A stretch of 64,000 nucleotides of DNA from Ruminococcus sp. FMBCY1 (GTDB lineage Bacteria; Bacillota; Clostridia; Oscillospirales; Acutalibacteraceae): positions 372,001-436,000 of the forward strand of contig NZ_CP074197.1 of assembly GCF_023921805.1 (NCBI RefSeq), given 5' to 3'. Shown one piece after another: positions 36,407 through 44,487 of this stretch. The notes beneath the pieces are model-generated. The model saw nothing but the letters and a program-made list of their open reading frames with translations, made no database searches and had not been told where the DNA came from. The position numbers and the translations under genes were made by a program. Within the stretch, counting starts at the first letter, position 1, and each line of letters opens with the position of its first letter.

Positions 36407-37285
36407 ATGTATTATTATTCTCTAAACGAATATTTAAAAAACACCTTTGGTGAAAAGGTATATAAAATTTCTCTTGACGGCGGTATGACTTGCCCTAACC
36501 GTGACGGCAAAATAGACACACGGGGGTGTATTTTTTGCAGTAGGGGAGGTTCGGGAGAATTTTCCGCCGACAGAAACCACAGCATAACCGAGCAAATTCG
36601 GGAGGCTAAAGAGAGAATCGGCAGAAAAACCGATTGTAAAAAATTTATTGCTTACTTTCAGCCGTTTACAAATACATATGCGCCCGTTGAGTACCTTGAA
36701 AAAATCTTCACCGAGGCTATAGAACCCGATGAAATTGTCGCTTTGTCGGTCGCTACCCGTCCCGACTGCCTGCCTGACAAAACCGTAAATTTGCTCTCAA
36801 GACTTAATAAAATAAAGCCTGTGTGGGTGGAACTCGGCTTGCAGACAGTTCATAAAAGCACGGCAGACTATATTCGCCGTGGATATGACTTAAGCGTGTA
36901 TGATGATGCGGTTAAGCGCCTGCACAAGGAGGGCATAAGCGTAATAACGCACATTATAATCGGTTTGCCTAACGAAACGGAAGATATGATAGTGCAGAGT
37001 GCTGAATATGCGGGCAAATGTTCCGACGGAATTAAGTTACAGCTTTTGCACATATTAAAGGATACCGACTTATGCGATGAATACGAAAAGGGCAATGTGC
37101 CCGTTCTGTCGCTCGAACGATATGCCGATATACTTGTAAAATGCCTTAGAGTTATCCCAAAAACCACCGTAATACACAGGCTTACGGGTGACGGAGATAA
37201 AAAAATACTTGTAGCCCCCTTGTGGAGCGCAGACAAAAAGCGTGTGCTTAACTATATTAACAAGGTATTAAGGGAAAGCGAATAA
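36407..37285 (+). CDS. TIGR01212-family radical SAM protein (YhcC-like)
   Basis: 292 residues. The radical SAM cluster lies in CPNRDGKIDTRGCIFCSRGG near residue 24, with the CxxxxxxxxCxxC spacing of this family rather than CxxxCxxC. WVELGLQTVHKSTADYIRRG near 145 is also typical. Function is not settled. The ATG at 36407 is chosen because GGAG lies seven bases upstream; the ATG at 36380 overlaps the terminator. Confidence 0.85.
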   Translation: MYYYSLNEYLKNTFGEKVYKISLDGGMTCPNRDGKIDTRGCIFCSRGGSGEFSADRNHSITEQIREAKERIGRKTDCKKFIAYFQPFTNTYAPVEYLEKIFTEAIEPDEIVALSVATRPDCLPDKTVNLLSRLNKIKPVWVELGLQTVHKSTADYIRRGYDLSVYDDAVKRLHKEGISVITHIIIGLPNETEDMIVQSAEYAGKCSDGIKLQLLHILKDTDLCDEYEKGNVPVLSLERYADILVKCLRVIPKTTVIHRLTGDGDKKILVAPLWSADKKRVLNYINKVLRESE

Positions 37286-37312
37286 TAAGTATTATTAATT
37301 TTAAAAAAAGTC

Positions 37313-37341
37313 TTGATTTTCTTTTGCGTATTTGATATAAT
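37313..37341 (+). promoter_or_regulatory. Promoter of tRNA-Ser
   Basis: TTGATT, 17 bases, TATAAT; the tRNA begins 14 bases later. Confidence 0.75.
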
Positions 37342-37354
37342 AGGCATTGTCTTT

Positions 37355-37447
37355 GGAGAGATGTCCGAGCTGGCCGAAGGAGCATGATTGGAAATCATGT
37401 GTACGGTAATCACCGTACCAGGGGTTCGAATCCCCTTCTCTCCGCCA
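37355..37447 (+). tRNA. tRNA-Ser (anticodon GGA)
   Basis: Acceptor GGAGAGA/TCTCTCC, anticodon loop TTGGAAA (anticodon GGA), a long variable arm (TGTACGGTAATCACCGTACC) as expected for Ser, T arm GGGGTTCGAATCCCC, and an encoded CCA. Confidence 0.95.
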
Positions 37448-37454
37448 TAATTTT

Positions 37455-37490
37455 AAAAAGTCTTGTCGATTTCGGCAAGGCTTTTTCTTT
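37455..37490 (+). terminator. Terminator after tRNA-Ser
   Basis: A 12-bp stem, AAAGTCTTGTCG against CGGCAAGGCTTT (two G-U pairs), then a T-rich tail. Confidence 0.75.
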
Positions 37491-37723
37491 TGTTATAATG
37501 CTTTATTGTGAAAAATATTGCTAAAAAAGTGCGGTTATAATAAATAACTGCAAAACCAATGCAAATTATGCATATTGACACCAAAAATTTTTTGTTATAA
37601 AAAATTTATAAAATTATAATTCTTTGAAGTAATTTAAAATATTATTATTGCACAATAATTATATATTTGTTTTGTATATAATTAATAAAGAAATGTCAAA
37701 ATCGACAAAACATCAAAAAAATA

Positions 37724-37752
37724 TTGAAATAAAAACCTAAAAATGTTATAAT
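37724..37752 (+). promoter_or_regulatory. Promoter of the large secreted protein gene
   Basis: TTGAAA, 17 bases, TATAAT. It would give a leader of about 160 bases. The A+T-rich stretch 37491-37723 upstream of it shows no gene. Confidence 0.65.
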
Positions 37753-37764
37753 ATAAAAGAATAA

Positions 37765-37880
37765 AATTATGGGTTAGTATACGGTCTGACTGCCGAATAC
37801 AGCAAATTCACCGAAGGTCAGTCGGTAAAAGCGGTCGCCGTCAAAGCAAAACTTCCCTCTCGGACGGTACAGACTTATTC
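37765..37880 (+). other. G+C-richer leader segment: structured RNA or gene fragment
   Basis: This piece is richer in G and C than its surroundings and has two readings. As RNA it can form a three-way junction: closing stem GTCTG/CAGAC, arm ACCGA/TCGGT, arm CCGTC/GACGG. As protein, one frame without a start codon reads VYGLTAEYSKFTEGQSVKAV then AVKAKLPSRTVQTYSAHMF, which looks like a helix-turn-helix fragment. I match it to no known riboswitch class or gene. Confidence 0.4.
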
Positions 37881-37918
37881 GGCTCATATGTTTCAATTTT
37901 TTAATGGAGGTAATAAAA

Positions 37919-40900
37919 ATGAAAACGAATTTCAAGCGTATTGGCAAACAGTCGATTTCTATTGTGCTTGCTGTTATGATGATGCTTTCGACTATGCTTG
38001 TCGGTATGGTTACTTCGAATGCGGCTAATGAAACAGGATACACATATAATCAAGATTATATGTATGTTGATTTATCTGCAGTAAGTAAAACAATGTCGGG
38101 TAAAAATTCGGGTGTAAACTATTATTGGGATGATCACTTCACAAACTATGGTGGTTGGATTACTAATAAAAAAGACCTTGGAAATTATACTTATAAATTT
38201 GATTTTTCTGCTATAGGTAGTCACGAATATTTCAGAGGTTTTAAAATTGTATGGGATGGTTCCGCAGGAACTAATATAGCTGTTCTTGAAAACAATACTT
38301 ATAACTGCGTTAAGGTTAATTCAGATTATACTCTTTCTTGGACTACATATAGCAGTACAGAACCTACCACTAAATACACTGTAACTGTTGATAAAAATAT
38401 CACAAACGGTACAGTTACTCCTTCTGCAACCTCACTTGAGGCAGGCAAGACATTTACAGTAACAGCCACACCTGATGACGGTTATGAGCTTGATGCTATT
38501 ACTGTAACAACTGCTGACGGTAAGAGTGTTGCGGCTACTGACGAATCAACACATACTTACACAATGCCTGCAAGCAATGTAACTGTTTCTGCTACATTTA
38601 AGGTAAAGACAGATGCCAAATACTCTGTTACATACACAGCTCCTACAGGTGAGGGCGTAGTAGATTCAAGTATTAATCCTACAGAAACTACATTAGCCGC
38701 AGGTACAACTGTAAAGGTAACTGTTACAGTAAACGAGGGCTACACAGCTTCTCTTGCTGTTGACGGTGCAACAGTAACAACTTCTACAAGCGGCAATACT
38801 TATACATTTACATTCTCAATGCCTGCACAGAATATCACAGTTGCTCCTAAGGTTACAAAAGCCGGAGAAAATACCGGTACATTGATTCCGAATCTTTACC
38901 TCATTTACAGCGACAGCAGTTCAAAACCGAGTGATTTCACACAGTATCTTAACCTTTACTATAATTCAGATAATCAGGTGTATGCTTACTTTGACGAGTC
39001 GAACTTTGACGACTCTAAAGAATATTGTTTTATGATTTCTAATTCAAAAGGTGAGTCAACATCATGGGAATATGCGTATGATCATTACAATAATTCTAAA
39101 ACTTTATCTGATAGTGAACAACTTGCATGCGGAAGTAGCGATAATTGGTTGCCTAAGGCAGGTCAAAGCCAATATGTACAAGCAGTTTTCGCAAAGTTTA
39201 AAGTACGTGATGCTTATGTAGGTACTATTTCAAGTGTAAAGATTAACCTCGGTTACTACGACGGTAAGGACATTGTTGAGAGTTCAACTGACTCTTCAAA
39301 GGCTACAACTTACGAGGTAATTCCTACAAGTGGTGTAGAGGGAATGGTTCGAGTATTTGCTAAAGACGGTACTGTCAGAGCTACATATCAGAAGTATGCT
39401 GATATGGCAGACACTGTACTTACAGCAGAAAATACAGCTGATTTGACTAAATATGCTAAAAAAGATTATTACGATACAGCATATGCAAAAGTCGGTACTA
39501 AACTCAAGATTACAACTACTATTGGCGATGACTACAAAGGTACATATTTTGTAAAGGCTTTCTCAATCAACGGTTATTCATACGGTATTATCGATGCTTC
39601 ACAGGCAGATACCACAGACGGTGTATATACTTGTGAATATACCATTCCTGAAGATTTTAAGGGTAGCAGAATAGAAATTACACCTATTTACTACTACATT
39701 GATGATACTGATACCGTTACATTCTATGTAGAGGGCTTTGACGAAATAGTACAGGCTAAGTGGGGCAACACAGTTGCTGTTCAGGCTTGGTACACAAACG
39801 GCGTAGAAAAGGACGAATTTAATTCTCTAACAAAGAATGCGCTTGGCGGTTATCCCGGTCAGCCTTTGGTATATGAGGGTGGTAAATATTCAATGCAGAT
39901 TCCTAAGTACCTTAATGGTAATAAAGCCAATACGGTATCCGGTATTACATTGAACAACTACTTCTGGGACGATATACATAAACAGAGTTTCTCTGATACG
40001 AGTGATAAAAGTGAGTCTAACTGCCAGACATACGACTACGATGACTTCTATAAACTTTCTGAAACTGCGGATGTAGATAATATTATCTTCGACTTCCGTT
40101 ACAGAACTACAATAGATAATGCCCCTAAGGACAATTTAACCAACTCTACTTATAATCCGGACGAACTTGAACCGCTTAAGGATTACTCCGGTAATATCGT
40201 TGACATCTTTGGAAATATTCTTTCAAAAGATTGGACTGCTGAATATGACAGCGAGTATCTTACGGTAATATCTGACGGTTATAAGAATAATGAAAATATT
40301 GGTAAATATGCTACTGAGTGGTCAGTATATGCCCATGACGGTACATACATTACTACAATCAACTGTTCTAGCCTTATTGATGAGACCAAGGTTGACCCTG
40401 CTTATCAGGTAGCTTATAACAAACTTAAGCAGCAATATGCCGGTTTACCTGTAAAGATTGCTTATGAAATGTCAAAATTTGACGGTTACGATAAGGGTAC
40501 TCGTGCTGACGGTCGTTGGTATTTCTCTAAGAAAGCTCAGAAGATTTCCGCTAATGTTAAGATTGAGTACAGAGCAGACGATACTTCTCCGTTTATCGAA
40601 GACGCATTTGTAGCAGACAGCAATGTCGGTGAAAAAACAGGTGCTAAGGCTTACTTTACAAATGCCGATTACAACGGCAAGACAACTTGTCAGGGTGAAG
40701 TCGATGGCGGTAACTTCAGTGTTCATGCTCAAACAGACGCCAATGCTAATTACTATTTCCTTGGCTGGTACCTTAAGACCTCTGACGGTTATTCATTCAT
40801 TACTAATGAGTCCGATACTGACATCCCAATGACAAACAACGCAACTTATGTTGCTCGTTTCATTAATACTCCAAGCGGCACATTAACACTTTCACACACA

Positions 40901-42547
40901 TTGCTTGACGGTTCTGCTTATGGCAAAACTTTCATTAAAGCAGACATCATAGACAGCGCAAATAATGTTAAGGCTTCTATTGATGAAACATCAGGTAACC
41001 TTGTAATTCCTTCAAAATATGTTACTTATACAAGCACATATATCATTCGTCTTACACTTAGAACCGTACCTTATGGTAACGATACTGTAGAAGGCTTCTA
41101 TGAAGGTTACAGTAGTGACAAACCTGTACGTTATAATAAAGATTTTACAGGTACAGGTGAGCAAACTTACAGTGTAGAGCGTGCAATTAGCTCATTGTTT
41201 GAAGAAATCAAAAACGCCGATGGCAGTATTTCTTACAAACTTAAAAAGTCAAACATTCCGTTCTATTCAAATATCACATCAAATCCACTCGAATACACGA
41301 TTACTTACACTTATAAAACAAGACTTAACGGTGAACAGAGTTATGTTATTAAGGATAAAGTATCAGGTATTGAGTTAGAGGAAATGTGGGCTGAGAATGT
41401 AGTTGCCGGTCTTACAAAAGAACAGCTTAGCAAAGCATTCATCATAAGGAAAGCTCCGTTTGTTTCAAACTTCAGAGAAGTAATTACGTGGGATATGGAT
41501 AAGGCGACTATTAACAGTTATGTTGCAACAGTATCGGCTAACACAACCACTGTTGATCTTAATATTTCTGCTTTGACAGTTGATGGTCAATGGACACTGC
41601 CTGCTAAGGTTAAGTATGGCGAATTAGCTAAGTCGTCGGACGGTGATTATCTCTACAAGACAGGTACAACTGAATTCCCTGAAAAATTCAATTATTCCGG
41701 CACTACCAAATATGATTTCAGCTTCTGGGCTATCTTTGATAACAAAGATGAGGCTCAAAAGTACAGCGACGCAGTAAAAGCTTATATGTTAGGTAATCCT
41801 GATCCGGATATGTCAAAGAGATTAACTGCTCTTACAAAACTTGATGGTTATAAGAATCTTATTTCTAAGTCATATTCTAAGGAATATAACTACATCAGCT
41901 ATCAGAATTATTATATAGTTCCTGTTTATGCAGGCAGATTTGCAAAGAATGAAATCAAAGAGGCTCAGGCAAGCATCAGACTTCTTGAATACACCAGAAA
42001 CCAGTGGACTAATGCTAACGGTGTCAAGGGTGACGGTAGTCTTAATGTAGACGGTTCAAAGACCGATTACCTCTACACAGACTTTGCTCTCAGCTTTGAT
42101 AAGGATCAGAAACTCATCAAGAATAATGCTAATATCAAGGTTGGAGTTACCTTTGAAGTCGTTGCAAAATATAACGATATTAATGATCTCAAGTCTTATG
42201 AAACAACTTCTAATAAAGATGCTATTGGCAATTTGGTAAAGGATGCAACTGCAAACGGTAAGGTAGGCACTTACACAATGGACGGTGCTGAAAGAAATGT
42301 TTACAAATATGAGATTAATAACTCAAATATTTCTGTAAAGAACAGAATTGAGTATTATTTAAGATTCAAGAACAGTGAAACATCACAGCAGAATGTTATG
42401 AAGGTTTACTCATATATTTATGATACAGTTTCAGGAAAGATTTACTTAAGTGATCCTGTTTATATGAATATGTATGATATCGGTAACCTTACATATATTA
42501 CTTCTGACTTAGCAAACATCAACTTAGATCCTGACGCCACAGTTTGA
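37919..42547 (+). CDS. Large secreted protein with InlB-type repeats
   Basis: 1542 residues. A signal peptide (SISIVLAVMMMLSTMLVGMV, cleavage near TSNAA) is followed by an N-terminal domain. Two divergent InlB B-repeats follow (about residues 150-230 and 230-316, each ending in a TYTMPASNVTVSATF-like strand). Long beta-rich regions come next, with another InlB-like unit near 930-985 (FLGWYLKTSDGYSF, ATYVARF). No LPXTG, dockerin, SLH or membrane anchor is visible at the C-terminus. It is probably an extracellular adhesin or structural protein. The ATG at 37919 follows GGAGG; the ATG at 37904 lies before it. Confidence 0.8.
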   Translation: MKTNFKRIGKQSISIVLAVMMMLSTMLVGMVTSNAANETGYTYNQDYMYVDLSAVSKTMSGKNSGVNYYWDDHFTNYGGWITNKKDLGNYTYKFDFSAIGSHEYFRGFKIVWDGSAGTNIAVLENNTYNCVKVNSDYTLSWTTYSSTEPTTKYTVTVDKNITNGTVTPSATSLEAGKTFTVTATPDDGYELDAITVTTADGKSVAATDESTHTYTMPASNVTVSATFKVKTDAKYSVTYTAPTGEGVVDSSINPTETTLAAGTTVKVTVTVNEGYTASLAVDGATVTTSTSGNTYTFTFSMPAQNITVAPKVTKAGENTGTLIPNLYLIYSDSSSKPSDFTQYLNLYYNSDNQVYAYFDESNFDDSKEYCFMISNSKGESTSWEYAYDHYNNSKTLSDSEQLACGSSDNWLPKAGQSQYVQAVFAKFKVRDAYVGTISSVKINLGYYDGKDIVESSTDSSKATTYEVIPTSGVEGMVRVFAKDGTVRATYQKYADMADTVLTAENTADLTKYAKKDYYDTAYAKVGTKLKITTTIGDDYKGTYFVKAFSINGYSYGIIDASQADTTDGVYTCEYTIPEDFKGSRIEITPIYYYIDDTDTVTFYVEGFDEIVQAKWGNTVAVQAWYTNGVEKDEFNSLTKNALGGYPGQPLVYEGGKYSMQIPKYLNGNKANTVSGITLNNYFWDDIHKQSFSDTSDKSESNCQTYDYDDFYKLSETADVDNIIFDFRYRTTIDNAPKDNLTNSTYNPDELEPLKDYSGNIVDIFGNILSKDWTAEYDSEYLTVISDGYKNNENIGKYATEWSVYAHDGTYITTINCSSLIDETKVDPAYQVAYNKLKQQYAGLPVKIAYEMSKFDGYDKGTRADGRWYFSKKAQKISANVKIEYRADDTSPFIEDAFVADSNVGEKTGAKAYFTNADYNGKTTCQGEVDGGNFSVHAQTDANANYYFLGWYLKTSDGYSFITNESDTDIPMTNNATYVARFINTPSGTLTLSHTLLDGSAYGKTFIKADIIDSANNVKASIDETSGNLVIPSKYVTYTSTYIIRLTLRTVPYGNDTVEGFYEGYSSDKPVRYNKDFTGTGEQTYSVERAISSLFEEIKNADGSISYKLKKSNIPFYSNITSNPLEYTITYTYKTRLNGEQSYVIKDKVSGIELEEMWAENVVAGLTKEQLSKAFIIRKAPFVSNFREVITWDMDKATINSYVATVSANTTTVDLNISALTVDGQWTLPAKVKYGELAKSSDGDYLYKTGTTEFPEKFNYSGTTKYDFSFWAIFDNKDEAQKYSDAVKAYMLGNPDPDMSKRLTALTKLDGYKNLISKSYSKEYNYISYQNYYIVPVYAGRFAKNEIKEAQASIRLLEYTRNQWTNANGVKGDGSLNVDGSKTDYLYTDFALSFDKDQKLIKNNANIKVGVTFEVVAKYNDINDLKSYETTSNKDAIGNLVKDATANGKVGTYTMDGAERNVYKYEINNSNISVKNRIEYYLRFKNSETSQQNVMKVYSYIYDTVSGKIYLSDPVYMNMYDIGNLTYITSDLANINLDPDATV

Positions 42548-42615
42548 TGATTTGAATTTTTGGCAGGGCAGAGTAAAATCTGCCTTGCCGTTAAAATACT
42601 TATGGAGGTATTTGA

Positions 42616-42777
42616 ATGAAAAACAAAAAGTTTTATTCTTCACCTGAAGTTGAAGTAACTAAATTCTCATTTGAGAATATTCTCGCTGACAGTGAGAATG
42701 ATGATGTTGAATTGCAAAGAATTAAACAGAGCAACCCTGATGTTATTGCTACTGATGGTGCTGATGTAGAATGGTAA
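42616..42777 (+). CDS. 53-residue acidic peptide, candidate precursor or small secreted partner
   Basis: Starts seven bases after a GGAGG box and ends in TAA. The N-terminal part is MKNKKFYSSPEVEVTKF followed by SFENILADSEND, and the C-terminal half is acidic and ends DGADVEW. I have seen short clostridial peptides with the same SPEVEV-KF-E-IL opening, but I know no function. It has no signal peptide. It lies 68 bases after the large secreted protein and six bases before an LRR-dockerin gene, near a P-loop kinase-like gene and an ABC exporter. A modified-peptide precursor is an inference. Confidence 0.65.
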   Translation: MKNKKFYSSPEVEVTKFSFENILADSENDDVELQRIKQSNPDVIATDGADVEW

Positions 42778-42783
42778 TTTGTT

Positions 42784-43659
42784 ATGAAAACTAAAAAATT
42801 CGTAAGAATTGCAAGTGTTATGCTTGTATTAATATTCACAATGTCTGCTGTTGTATCTGCAAATGCTGCAACTTTTTTTGAAGAAAGCGGTTTTAAATAT
42901 TTGCCGACAAGCGATTTCAATTGCAGAATTTACGGATATACAGGCACTGATAAAAATGTGTCAGTTCCAAACAAACTTTCTTCCTTTACCGTATTGGAAA
43001 TTGCCGATTCTGCTTTTATGAATAATAAAGATATTGAATCTGTATCATTTGCAAACGCTAAGGCAATCGACGCTATAGGCGAGTTTTCGTTTGCGGGCTG
43101 TACATCTTTAAAATCAGTCAATATTCCGAGTACACTTGATAAAATCGGTTATGCCGCATTTATGGGCTGTACTTCTTTGACATCTGTAAATATCAGTTCT
43201 AATATTTCAGAAATTAAAGGACAGACTTTCCAGAACTGCACTTCTTTAACAGAGTTTACCGTTCCTAATTCTGTCGGTACAATTTCGGATTTTTCATTTG
43301 CAGGCTGTACCTCTCTTGAAAAAGTCGTTATTCCGAAAACAGTTAAAAATATTTCTGACAAAGCATTTTTGAATTGCGATAAACTTACAATTTTCGGTTA
43401 TACAAATTCTTATGCTGAAACTTATGCAGAGGAAAACGGAATTAACTTTGTTGCACTTGACAAAAAAACTTTGTACGGCGATGTTAATCTTGACGGCAAG
43501 ATAGATGTTAATGATGTAACACTTCTTCAGCGTTACATTGCAGGTGAGTCTGTATTAACAGATGACGCTGTTAAGGCTGCCGACTTTAACAAGGACAGAA
43601 TTATTGATGTAATTGATGCTACAGCAATTCAGACATTTATCGCTCACGGTCAAAACTAA
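42784..43659 (+). CDS. Secreted leucine-rich-repeat protein with a C-terminal dockerin
   Basis: 291 residues: signal peptide (VRIASVMLVLIFTMSAVVSA), BspA-type LRR_5 repeats with a repeated FAGCTSLKSVNIPSTLDKIG pattern (residues 60-200), then a type I dockerin with calcium loops DVNLDGKIDVND and DFNKDRIIDVID. In the second loop the usual Gly is replaced (DKDRI), which may weaken binding. It is a paralogue of the protein at 26256. No good ribosome binding site precedes it, so it is probably coupled to the peptide gene six bases upstream. Confidence 0.88.
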   Translation: MKTKKFVRIASVMLVLIFTMSAVVSANAATFFEESGFKYLPTSDFNCRIYGYTGTDKNVSVPNKLSSFTVLEIADSAFMNNKDIESVSFANAKAIDAIGEFSFAGCTSLKSVNIPSTLDKIGYAAFMGCTSLTSVNISSNISEIKGQTFQNCTSLTEFTVPNSVGTISDFSFAGCTSLEKVVIPKTVKNISDKAFLNCDKLTIFGYTNSYAETYAEENGINFVALDKKTLYGDVNLDGKIDVNDVTLLQRYIAGESVLTDDAVKAADFNKDRIIDVIDATAIQTFIAHGQN

Positions 43660-43671
43660 ATTATTAAACTT

Positions 43672-43700
43672 AAGCACAGGTGGCAACATCTGTGCTTTTT
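43672..43700 (+). terminator. Terminator after the LRR-dockerin gene
   Basis: Stem AAGCACAG/CTGTGCTT with a ten-base loop and a TTTTTC tail. It separates the secreted-protein unit from the kinase-ABC pair. Confidence 0.8.
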
Positions 43701-43746
43701 CTTGCTTATTTTTAGATTTTGTTATATAATAAAATTTGGTGATGTT

Positions 43747-44487
43747 ATGCCGATTTACAAAATTGCTGATATTATAAGCGATATAAGACCTAAATTTCCG
43801 ACATTTGAAAAAAATGCAAAGAATTATGAGTATTCGGGCAACGAACCTGCTCAAATTAAACTTGCAGTCAAAGAAGATTTTCTGCGTGAAAAATACAACG
43901 AGAATATGCTCTTTTCTATCGGTGAATTGGAATGTATTTTTATGTCAGATGTTTTCAATAAAAAAATTCTGAAATATAATGCAATATTTCTCCATTCGTC
44001 TGCAATCCTTTATAAAGGCAAAGCGTATCTTTTTTCTGCCGATTCGGGAGTGGGCAAGTCAACGCACACAAAACTGTGGATAAAAAAATTCGGCGCTGAA
44101 AATGTACAGATAATCAATGATGATAAACCGATTATCAGATTTATTGACAACGATTGGTATGTGTACGGTTCGCCTTTTGACGGTGGAACGGGGATAAATA
44201 AAAATATCCGTGCAAAACTCGGCGGCATTATTTTTCTTGAAAGGGCAGAGGAGAACAGTATTGAAGTCCTTGACAAAAACAGTATTTTTTCAAGAATATA
44301 TAAAAATACGATTAAATTTTCTCTTGATGATGAATATGCGGGATATATGTTAAATACGGCTGATAAGTTGATTAAGGAAAATTATTTCTATTTGCTAAAA
44401 TGCAATATGAATATTGAAACGGCGGAAATTTGCGAAAAATTTTTACTGACAGGAGATAGCTATGGAAAAGCTGAAAAAAATACTTGA
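43747..44487 (+). CDS. HPr-kinase/PEPCK-like P-loop protein
   Basis: 246 residues. The central segment AIFLHSSAILYKGKAYLFSA then DSGVGKSTHTKLW (near residue 95) is a Walker A site of the HprK/PEPCK fold. It is followed by INDDKPIIRF (metal-binding acidic pair) and YGSPFDGGTGINKN. It is too short and divergent to be true HprK. Relatives stand in peptide-modification and export clusters (for example beside lasso peptide genes). Its last 26 bases overlap the ABC exporter gene. The ATG at 43747 follows GGTGATG. Confidence 0.75.
   Translation: MPIYKIADIISDIRPKFPTFEKNAKNYEYSGNEPAQIKLAVKEDFLREKYNENMLFSIGELECIFMSDVFNKKILKYNAIFLHSSAILYKGKAYLFSADSGVGKSTHTKLWIKKFGAENVQIINDDKPIIRFIDNDWYVYGSPFDGGTGINKNIRAKLGGIIFLERAEENSIEVLDKNSIFSRIYKNTIKFSLDDEYAGYMLNTADKLIKENYFYLLKCNMNIETAEICEKFLLTGDSYGKAEKNT

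Noticed and set aside
37771..37860. c-di-GMP (GEMM) riboswitch before a surface protein
   Set aside because: gcaaa and aaagc motifs are present, but the GAAA tetraloop/receptor arrangement and conserved core do not fit.
37774..38043. Minus-strand ORF of 89 codons opposite the leader and start of the large secreted protein
   Set aside because: It runs antisense through the signal peptide region of a clear gene, has no ribosome binding site and an unnatural composition.
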